Shown here: positions 27,104 to 33,512 of the stretch, piece after piece
How positions within the stretch are numbered: the first letter of the stretch is position 1
Layout of the letters: each line of letters opens with the position of its first letter
Source of the DNA: Gammaproteobacteria bacterium
GTDB lineage: Bacteria; Pseudomonadota; Gammaproteobacteria; Nevskiales; Nevskiaceae
Length of the DNA stretch: 64,000 nt
Direction: 5' to 3'
Assembly: GCA_026398815.1 (NCBI GenBank)
Contig: JAPLSA010000017.1
Span: forward strand, 124,001 to 188,000
Made by a program: the position numbers and the translations under genes
The notes under the pieces: generated by a model
Seen by the model: only the letters and a program-made list of their open reading frames with translations
Told to the model about the DNA's origin: nothing
Database searches by the model: none

Positions 27104-27795
27104 GGCGCGCCGACCAGGGCCAGCGGCGCCAGCCGCGACCGCAGCTCGCGCGGCGAGACCGTTTCCTGGCTCAGCAACCGGCGACCGGCGCCGATGTCGC
27201 CCAGCATCACCGCCGGGTTCATCGCGTAGTACTGGCCCCAGTCGGCGCGCTGGTCTTCCGGCAGGCATTCGATGCGCGCCGTCGCCAGTTCGCACAGCGG
27301 CAGGCCGAGCCGGCCGAAAGCATTGCGCAGCGGTGCTGCGCCGGTGAAGGCGATGAACTCGTGTCCTTCGGCCAGCAGCCAGGCGGTGACCGCCGGAATC
27401 AGCGCCCGCAGCGCGCCCGGCGTGGCGCCAGCCAGGTTGCCGATCTCGACGATGTGGCTGCGCGCGGCCCGACGGCCGAAGCGGTCCAGCGCGCAGGCTT
27501 CGATCGACTGGTCGAGGTACTGCTCCAGAAACAGCGGCCCGGCATCCGCCACCCGCACGCCGTAGGCAGCGACCAGGGTGCCGCCGGCGTCGATGGCACC
27601 GAACAGCCGGGGCAGGAAGTGCCGCAGCCGGGCGCCGTGGATCTGCTGGTAGCGGCTGGCGATGAAGGCTTCCAGCGTCGGCCGCAGCTGGGCATCGGCT
27701 TCGACCAGGCGCGGGCCGATGAGGCTGTCGCGGACATAGCGGGGCGATGGCAGCGTGAACCGGTCATCGGCGCTGAAGCGGGCGATGGAAGACAT
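27100..27795 (-). CDS. Thermostable hemolysin (delta-VPH) family protein
   Basis: The 231-aa protein fits the T_hemolysin family named after Vibrio thermostable haemolysin. Recognisable blocks are FIASRYQQIHGARLRHFLPRLFG, PLFLEQYLDQSIE and SHIVEIGNLAGATPGALRALI. No signal peptide is present. The family looks like a GNAT-type acyltransferase fold, so a biosynthetic role fits this operon better than secreted lysis; that is inference. First gene of the five-gene operon. Confidence 0.85.
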   Translation of the reverse strand: MSSIARFSADDRFTLPSPRYVRDSLIGPRLVEADAQLRPTLEAFIASRYQQIHGARLRHFLPRLFGAIDAGGTLVAAYGVRVADAGPLFLEQYLDQSIEACALDRFGRRAARSHIVEIGNLAGATPGALRALIPAVTAWLLAEGHEFIAFTGAAPLRNAFGRLGLPLCELATARIECLPEDQRADWGQYYAMNPAVMLGDIGAGRRLLSQETVSPRELRSRLAPLALVGAP

Positions 27796-27942
27796 GGCGG
27801 CAGGCGTTCCGAAAAAGGGGCTCGCCTTCTCTGCCGCAATCCGCCGGCCAGCCGCTCGCCGGCCGCCACTGAAGCCATTTACGCCAACATAATCAAAGGT
27901 TTATCCGGAATGCTCTGTCCGCCATGACGATCGTTGCCGGCC

Positions 27943-27972
27943 GACAAGTCTTGCAGCCCTGCAAGACTTGTC
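27943..27972. promoter_or_regulatory. Perfect 14-bp inverted repeat upstream of the hemolysin operon
   Basis: GACAAGTCTTGCAG and its exact reverse complement are separated by CC. CTGCAAG occurs again just to the right, at 27972-27978. No T run follows on either strand, so it is more likely an operator than a terminator. It lies about 150 bp upstream of the hemolysin start. Confidence 0.7.
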
Positions 27973-28001
27973 TGCAAGAAACGTAGGATCGCGCCGCCCG
28001 C

Positions 28002-28484
28002 TCAGGGCGGCGGACAGGCCGGCGCCGCCCCGGGCGGATGTAGCGCGCCGGCCGGGTCGATCAGCAGGATCACCCGCACCGCGCTGTCGTCCGGGCAGGC
28101 GCTGCGATAGCCGATCGCGCCCGGCGTGGCGGCCACGAAGCGGCTGACGGCGGCTTCCGAACCGAGCACGTGCGGCGGCGTCACGCCGAGGAAGTACTGC
28201 TGGTTCCAGTAGGCGTCGAGCGCTTCCGGCTCGACGCCCAGCACGGCCCGCGAAAAGCGCCGCCGCAGCGGCTGGTCGGCCGGCAGATTGACCGGGATGT
28301 AGCGACGTCCTTCGCCATCGACCTGGGTGCGCCGTCGGTAGATGCGGGCCAGCGCAGCGCTGTCGACGCTTGCCTGCTGGCCGGCTTCGGCGATCACCGC
28401 AATCCACGGCTCTTCGGCGGCAGCCGTTGCCGCCAACCCGGCGCTCGCCAGCGCCGCCGCCAGCCACCGCAACGCTGGCGGCAT
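28002..28484 (-). CDS. PstS-like periplasmic phosphate-binding family protein
   Basis: The 160-aa protein has a signal peptide (residues 1-23, ending ATAAAEE) and a short PstS-like domain: VDSAALARIYRRRTQV, LRRRFSRAVLG and AVSRFVAATPGAIGY. It is much shorter than PstS (about 340 aa) and belongs to the small family found next to porin and kinase genes. ATG overlaps the upstream stop by 1 bp (TGATG). Confidence 0.8.
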   Translation of the reverse strand: MPPALRWLAAALASAGLAATAAAEEPWIAVIAEAGQQASVDSAALARIYRRRTQVDGEGRRYIPVNLPADQPLRRRFSRAVLGVEPEALDAYWNQQYFLGVTPPHVLGSEAAVSRFVAATPGAIGYRSACPDDSAVRVILLIDPAGALHPPGAAPACPPP

Positions 28485-29542
28485 CAGAACAGCACCGCGA
28501 TCGAGGCGCGGAAGCCTTCCGGCAGGCGCGCGGCGTTCTCCACCGCATGGCCGTACTCGGCCTTGATGACGAAGGCCGGATTCGGCCGCCAGGCGACGCC
28601 GCCCAGCCACAGGCTCAGGTCGCGCGCCGCGCCGCGCTGATGGAAGCCTTCGTTGCGGCCGATCGCGAACCAGTCACCGATCAGCGGCAGCACCGCCTGC
28701 AGATACCAGCCGCTTTCGTCGCCGGCGCTGGCGCCGCCTTTCAGCTCTCGATAGGTGAACTCGCCGCTGATCTCGGCGCGGCCGAGCAGCCACTGGGCGT
28801 CGATGCCGACCAGCTGCTTGCGGATCTCGCGGTTGGAGGTCTGCTCGAAGCTGACCCAGGACAGGCCGACGTCGAACGTGGGCCATAGTGGCGTCGACAG
28901 CCGCAGGCCGTAGGCTTCGGTGAAGGTGTCGAGGTCGTCGCGCCGGAACAGCTCCTTGCCGGGCGAGACGTACAGCGAATACTCGACGCCGGCCGGCGTC
29001 AGCGGCAGCACGCCGTAGGCCATCGCGCCGGTGGCGTTGGTCGGAAAGGTCGCCTCGGTGATCAGCGGCCGCGACGTGGTCCAGGTCAGCGGCGCGGCGT
29101 GGCGCAGGTTCCAGCGCCCGACCGGCGTCAGGAACTTGCCGGCGCGGAACTTCAGCGCATCGCGCCAGGCGTAATCGACATACAGGCGTTCGGAAATCAG
29201 GTCGGCATCGCCGGTCTTCACGCCGCCCTCGCCCCAGCGCAGCGGATCGCTCAGCTCGGTTTCGGAAAAGAATCGCCAGCGGCCGCCGCCGTCCCACCAC
29301 AGGAAGGCGCTCAGCGCATCGACCGCGACCCGGCCGTTGTCGGCGCCGCGCGGGTTGGCATAGCCGGCTTCGGCATAACCGCCGAGCGTGAAACCGGTGT
29401 CACCGAGCGGCAGGCCGTGGCCGAGCGCGTAATGCTGCGCCATCGGGTCCTGGCCGATCGGCGGCGGGGCCTCGTCCGCACGCGCGGCGGCGCAGACGAG
29501 GGCGAGGATGGCGAGCAGTGCGGCAGCGGGTCGGAAGATCAC
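28484..29542 (-). CDS. Outer-membrane beta-barrel (porin-like) protein
   Basis: The 352-aa protein has a signal peptide (residues about 1-22) and many alternating hydrophobic strands, and it ends with aromatic residue F (ASIAVLF). GTG 29542 is the start. It is divergent from the sensor kinase gene, 60 bp away. Translation is coupled to the PstS-like gene, so the two probably act together in uptake or sensing of an anion; that is inference. Confidence 0.78.
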   Translation of the reverse strand: MIFRPAAALLAILALVCAAARADEAPPPIGQDPMAQHYALGHGLPLGDTGFTLGGYAEAGYANPRGADNGRVAVDALSAFLWWDGGGRWRFFSETELSDPLRWGEGGVKTGDADLISERLYVDYAWRDALKFRAGKFLTPVGRWNLRHAAPLTWTTSRPLITEATFPTNATGAMAYGVLPLTPAGVEYSLYVSPGKELFRRDDLDTFTEAYGLRLSTPLWPTFDVGLSWVSFEQTSNREIRKQLVGIDAQWLLGRAEISGEFTYRELKGGASAGDESGWYLQAVLPLIGDWFAIGRNEGFHQRGAARDLSLWLGGVAWRPNPAFVIKAEYGHAVENAARLPEGFRASIAVLF

Positions 29543-29602
29543 CGGCGAACGCTAGCGGCTGTCCGCTGGCCGTACAACCGTGGCGGCGTCGATAATCGCC
29601 GG

Positions 29603-31321
29603 GTGTCGATCCGCAAGCTCCTGCTCCTCGCGTTCATCGTCGTCGGCATGCTGCCGGCGGCGCTGGTGATGTGGCTGGCCGCCAGCCGCAGCGAAGCGGC
29701 GCTGCAGCAGCAGATCGAGGACGCCGCCGCGCGGGTCGCCGCCGCCACGGCCGGGGATCTCGACGACCTGCTGCGCGAGCGCGCCCAGAACGCCACCACC
29801 TGGACCCATGTCGAGGTCATGCAGGATCTGCGGCTCGGCGATCTCGACAAGCGCCTGTCCGGCTTCCTGGCCGAGATGTACCGCCGCTACGGCAGCGTCT
29901 ATGCCGGCCTGCATGCGGTCGACCGCGACGGCCGGGTGATCGCCAGCAGCGACCCGGCGGCGATCGGCACGCGGCGGCCGGCGATGCCGGCGTGGCTGGC
30001 GCTGCGCCTGCCGGGCGGCCCGGTGGCGGTGGCGCCGCCGGCTGCCGATCCGGCGCAACGGCGGCTGAGCCTGACCACGCCGATCGACTCGGCCTTCGGC
30101 GACGGCACCATCGGCACGCTGTGGCTCGACCTGCCGTGGTCGACCTTCGCCGAACAGCTCGACCCGCTGGCCGGCAACGGCCGCGAGATCGCGGTCAGCA
30201 CCGCCGATGGCCGACTGCTGGCGGTGTCCGCCGGCCTGCGCGCGCGCGGCCACGATTTCGGCCAGCCGATGCCGGCCGATTCGGCGGCGCTGGCCGAAGG
30301 TCCGGCGATCATCGCCCGTGCCGATGCCGGCTTCACTGGCTGGACCGTGTGGATCATCGAATCGCGCGCCGTGGCGCTGGCGCCGGTCCGGCAGATGCTG
30401 CGCCGCTTCGCGCTGCTGCTGGTGGCGACACTGCTGGTGATCCTGGTCGCCAGCATCGCGGTGTCGGCGCGCATCGCCCGGCCGGTGCAGGCGCTGACCC
30501 GCTACACGCGCAACTACCTGCGGCCCGGCAGCGGCGCACCGCCGCCGGAAGCCGGACCAGCCGAAGTTCGCGAACTCGGCCGCAGCTTCGGCGAACTGGT
30601 CGGCCAGCTGGAGGAATCCCAGGGTGCGCTGGTGCGCGCCTCGCGGCTGGCCGCGCTCGGCGAAGTCACCGCGCTGATGGCGCACGAGGTGCGCACGCCG
30701 GTCGGCATCCTGCGGTCCTCGGCACAGATGCTGGGCGACGAGCCGCAACTCGGCGCCGATGCCCGGGAACTGCTGGCGATCATCGTCAGCGAGACCGAGC
30801 GCCTGAACCGGCTGGTCGCCACCATGCTCGACCAGACCCGGATGCGCGCGCCGCTGCTGGCCGCCTGCGATTTCCACGCGATCGTCCGCCATGCGATCAG
30901 CCTGCTGGCGGCGCAGGCACGCGACCGCCGGGTGACGGTCGGCTTCGAGGCTGCGGCGCTGCGGCCGCAGATCGACGCCGACGCCGAGCAGCTGACCCAG
31001 GTGCTGCTGAACCTGGTCGGCAATGCGCTGCAGATCGTCCCGGCCGGCGGCCGGGTGCGGATCGGCACCGTTGACGAGCCCAGCCGGCTGGTCTGCACCA
31101 TCGACGACGATGGCCCCGGCATCGCGCCGGAAGATCGCCAGCGGCTGTTCGAGCCGTTCGTGCACAAGCGCGAGGGCGGCATCGGCCTGGGTCTGGCCGT
31201 GGTCCGCCAGATCGTCCGCGCCCATCACGGCGAGGTGGTGGCCGAAGCGGCGCCGCTCGGCGGTTGTGAGGGGGTGATTGATCCTAGACACAAGAAAGAA
31301 CCGGGAAAAAGCGAAAAATAA
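29603..31321 (+). CDS. Sensor histidine kinase, 3' end replaced by prophage insertion
   Basis: Host sequence from GTG 29603 to about 31264 encodes 554 residues. They comprise an N-terminal transmembrane helix, an extracytoplasmic sensor part, a second helix near residue 275, HAMP, a HisKA box with ALMAHEVRTP (His361), and HATPase boxes LNLVGNALQ, DDDGPGIAP, FEPF and GGIGLGLAVV. After GG at residue 554 the frame continues 18 codons into phage DNA. All catalytic boxes are kept; only the last strand(s) are lost, so activity may be reduced rather than absent. The lost 3' part should lie beyond the prophage's right end. Confidence 0.88.
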   Translation: MSIRKLLLLAFIVVGMLPAALVMWLAASRSEAALQQQIEDAAARVAAATAGDLDDLLRERAQNATTWTHVEVMQDLRLGDLDKRLSGFLAEMYRRYGSVYAGLHAVDRDGRVIASSDPAAIGTRRPAMPAWLALRLPGGPVAVAPPAADPAQRRLSLTTPIDSAFGDGTIGTLWLDLPWSTFAEQLDPLAGNGREIAVSTADGRLLAVSAGLRARGHDFGQPMPADSAALAEGPAIIARADAGFTGWTVWIIESRAVALAPVRQMLRRFALLLVATLLVILVASIAVSARIARPVQALTRYTRNYLRPGSGAPPPEAGPAEVRELGRSFGELVGQLEESQGALVRASRLAALGEVTALMAHEVRTPVGILRSSAQMLGDEPQLGADARELLAIIVSETERLNRLVATMLDQTRMRAPLLAACDFHAIVRHAISLLAAQARDRRVTVGFEAAALRPQIDADAEQLTQVLLNLVGNALQIVPAGGRVRIGTVDEPSRLVCTIDDDGPGIAPEDRQRLFEPFVHKREGGIGLGLAVVRQIVRAHHGEVVAEAAPLGGCEGVIDPRHKKEPGKSEK

Positions 31322-31435
31322 CGGGAAATATCGGGATTCAAAGGGTTTTCCCGGCGCTCGGTCGCGGCGTCCAGATTGAGACAGCTCGGCACGAAAATGG
31401 CCGCGACGAGCGAATCTGTAGATTGATCTTAGACG
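31276..31435. promoter_or_regulatory. Candidate transposase end-binding sites of the left end
   Basis: GATTGATCCTAGACA starts at 31276 and GATTGATCTTAGACG at 31421 (13 of 15 identical); a partial GATTGA..GACAG lies at 31374-31384. These lie about 12, 157 and 110 bp from the end, close to the Mu L1, L3 and L2 spacing. The stretch holds no gene. Confidence 0.65.
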
Positions 31436-31475
31436 CCGCCCCCGCCAACGAATCGCGATTGCAGCGGCATTGCAA

Positions 31476-32078
31476 CTACGCTTTCGGCTTCTTCGAAAAC
31501 ACGGCTCGATAGAAGCGTTCGAGATCCTCGTCCGTGAGTTCCGTCAGGCTTTCAGCGCCGAAGTGCTCCGCGAGGTACGACGCCTTCCAATCCTCAAGGC
31601 CAAGCTCCTTCACGCGGGAATGAATCGACCGATACCGCTTGAGCCGATAGTCAGGAACCTTCGCAGCGGCACTCTTCGAGGACATCAGGCGGCCAATCTG
31701 CTCGCGTAAGTACGCTTCCGCTTCTTCGCCCTGGCGAGCCGGCATCAGCGGAAGCGTCGAGTACTTGAACTTTCGCCGCATCGCGCCCCAGACGGCCGGG
31801 TGGTTGCGCGGATCACGCTTTACGTTGGCTTCAATGGCCACAATCTGACTGACCAGCTCCCGAAGCTTGAACGCCATCTCCTGAGAGATATGCAGGGCGC
31901 CTGGCACGGCCTGCGTCTTCACGACCACCGGATTCTGGTGAATGGTCACATTGCCGGCCGCGACGATATTCGAGTGCCCGGATACGATCTGTGAAACCTG
32001 TGCAACTGATTCTTTTCCTTTGATTTTCTTCGATTCACCGAACAACCGGCGAACCTTGTCTTCCCTGGTCTCTGTCAA
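31476..32078 (-). CDS. Phage protein with ORF6C-like C-terminal domain
   Basis: The 200-aa protein starts at TTG 32078 with AAAGGAA ahead. It carries a Gly/Asn-rich motif SGHSNIVAAGNVTI near the N-terminus, then a conserved core VWGAMRRKFKYSTLPLMP, typical of the ORF6C domain of phage regulators and antirepressors. It lies 21 bp downstream of the repressor in the same leftward unit. Lysogeny-related function is likely but unproven. Confidence 0.65.
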   Translation of the reverse strand: MTETREDKVRRLFGESKKIKGKESVAQVSQIVSGHSNIVAAGNVTIHQNPVVVKTQAVPGALHISQEMAFKLRELVSQIVAIEANVKRDPRNHPAVWGAMRRKFKYSTLPLMPARQGEEAEAYLREQIGRLMSSKSAAAKVPDYRLKRYRSIHSRVKELGLEDWKASYLAEHFGAESLTELTDEDLERFYRAVFSKKPKA

Positions 32079-32099
32079 GGCTTTTCCTTTCGTTGGTCC

Positions 32100-32564
32100 T
32101 TATGCAGCGAGCTTCACTAAGCGCAAGACGGTGGCGCGCTGAACCGGGCTCGCTGATTCCCGGAACATTTCATAGAGGGTGACGATGAGTTCCGCCTTCT
32201 TCGGCGGCGGCAGCTCGCGACCGTGCTCGGCCAGCAACTGCTCGACGACCTCGATCAACTCCAGCATCAGGCGCGAATCGAACGCGCCGACCGACGCTGT
32301 CGCAGGAATATCCCGTATCAGCGCAACGCCGTCGCCGCTCAACAGCCAGTTCACGTTGATCCCGGCACGCAAGTAACCCGTCAAAGCATCGAGACCCGGC
32401 TTTCGGAGTCCGCGTTCGTACTGCTTGTGGGTTTGCAATGGCACCCCTGCCGCATCCGACAGAGACCGCTGAGTCATGTCCAGTCGCTGTCGGCCGACGC
32501 GAAGCCTTTCGGCAAATTCCGGTAACTCGTTCAACGCTTCTTCGGGTAAAGCATCAACCGGCAT
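32100..32564 (-). CDS. XRE-family phage repressor
   Basis: The 154-aa protein has an N-terminal HTH (residues about 16-72: RLRVGRQRLDMTQRSLSDAAG, QTHKQYERGLRKPGLDAL, VNWLLSG) followed by a short helical C-terminus without a LexA-type protease. It is divergent from ner, the position of the Mu c repressor. It probably maintains lysogeny through the operator palindromes between the two genes. Confidence 0.88.
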   Translation of the reverse strand: MPVDALPEEALNELPEFAERLRVGRQRLDMTQRSLSDAAGVPLQTHKQYERGLRKPGLDALTGYLRAGINVNWLLSGDGVALIRDIPATASVGAFDSRLMLELIEVVEQLLAEHGRELPPPKKAELIVTLYEMFRESASPVQRATVLRLVKLAA

Positions 32565-32592
32565 GGCATAGCTGCCTGTCGGTTAACGCTTT

Positions 32593-32631
32593 TTCAAGTT
32601 CTTGAATTGATGAAGAAAACTTGCCCTCAAG
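32593..32631. promoter_or_regulatory. Operator palindromes between repressor and ner
   Basis: TTCAAG-TT-CTTGAA (32593-32606) and CTTG-CCCT-CAAG (32620-32631) share the half-site CTTGA/CAAG. They lie in the divergent control region and are the best repressor-site candidates. Three TGCAA motifs (about 32642, 32675, 32695) closer to ner may bind Ner. Confidence 0.55.
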
Positions 32632-32685
32632 AATATTAGGGGTGCAATCGAAAGCATTAACTGCCATCAAAGGGTGCAAAAAGTA

Positions 32686-32714
32686 TTGACAGGGTTGCAA
32701 TTGAAACCTATGTT
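32686..32714 (+). promoter_or_regulatory. Early (Pe-like) promoter of the transposition operon
   Basis: TTGACA at 32686-32691, a 17-bp spacer and TATGTT at 32709-32714 make a strong sigma70 promoter. The predicted transcript start (about 32721-32722) coincides with the ner ATG. Confidence 0.8.
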
Positions 32715-32721
32715 TATCGCC

Positions 32722-33078
32722 ATGCACCAAATAGACAAGACAACTCGCCAGCTCCTCCGCGACCCGCTCAAGCGGCGGGCGTGGGTTATCTACCAGCTGC
32801 AGATCTCTGGTCGTTCGTTGGCTTCGATCGCCCGAGACGCGGGCGTGAAGCGGCAGTGCATCTACCACGGCCTGGTGAAGCCCTATCCGCGCATGGAGAA
32901 GCTCATCGCCAGTGCCCTTGGCTTCGAGCCTCAGGAGCTTTTCCCCGAGCGGTATACCGCTGACGGCCTCCCTAACCGGCCGATGGGCCGGCGCCCTTAT
33001 GTGTCTTGTCATGGTCATACGGGCAAGGATAGACGGGCAGCTGCCAAGCGCAATACGCAAGCGACGGCGATGGCATAG
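32722..33078 (+). CDS. ner: Ner-like phage regulator (Nlp family)
   Basis: The 118-aa protein from ATG 32722 has a Ner/Nlp core: RRAWVIYQLQISGRSLASIARDAGVKRQCIYHGLVKPYPRMEKLIA. In Mu, Ner represses the early and repressor promoters. A second in-frame ATG at 32710 lies inside the -10 box of the promoter, so it cannot be used from that transcript; I therefore chose 32722. The C-terminal basic tail is longer than Mu Ner (75 aa). Confidence 0.85.
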   Translation: MHQIDKTTRQLLRDPLKRRAWVIYQLQISGRSLASIARDAGVKRQCIYHGLVKPYPRMEKLIASALGFEPQELFPERYTADGLPNRPMGRRPYVSCHGHTGKDRRAAAKRNTQATAMA

Positions 33079-33080
33079 AC

Positions 33081-33512
33081 ATGCGTCGCGATCTGCACAC
33101 TGGCGACCTCTTCGAAGTGCCGCGTCCGGCGCAAGCGCTGGCCGGCAGCCACGACTTTCGACCCATCGTCGCCGAGCTGGTCGGCCAGGCGTTGCACGAT
33201 GCAGCCGGCGATAGACACGAGATCGCTGCGAACATGTCGCGGCTGGCAGGACGTGATGTCAGCAAGTACATGCTCGACGCCTATTCCAGCGGCGCGCGTG
33301 ACGAGTACAACTTGCCGATGTGGCTGGTCCCGGCGCTGGAGGCCAGCTGCGGGACCCACGCGCTGACCGCCTGGCTGGTCGACGTGCGCGGCGGTCGCAT
33401 GCTGATCGGCCGCGAGGCACTGAATGCCGAACTCGGCCGGCTGGAACGGATGCGCGAAGACGCGGCCCGGCGCATCCGCGAAGTCAAAAAGCAGATGGGC
33501 GTGTCGGAATGA
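33081..33512 (+). CDS. Conserved phage protein upstream of transposase A
   Basis: The 143-aa protein starts 2 bp after ner and overlaps the transposase start by 4 bp. It has a helical DNA-binding-like mid-part (EIAANMSRLAGRDVSKYMLDAYSSGARDEYNLP) and a C-terminal coiled coil (ELGRLERMREDAARRIREVKKQ). Proteins of this type precede A in transposable phages of Pseudomonas and relatives. Function is unknown. Confidence 0.75.
   Translation: MRRDLHTGDLFEVPRPAQALAGSHDFRPIVAELVGQALHDAAGDRHEIAANMSRLAGRDVSKYMLDAYSSGARDEYNLPMWLVPALEASCGTHALTAWLVDVRGGRMLIGREALNAELGRLERMREDAARRIREVKKQMGVSE

Noticed and set aside
29671-31074. 467-aa plus-strand ORF inside the kinase gene
   Set aside because: Shifted-frame shadow of the histidine kinase, Arg/Pro/Ala-rich without motifs.
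31330-31475. Insertion sequence at the prophage left end
   Set aside because: No transposase or terminal repeats apart from the phage's own end motifs.
32710-32724. ATG 32710 as the ner start
   Set aside because: It lies within the predicted -10 box, so it would not be on the transcript from the early promoter.
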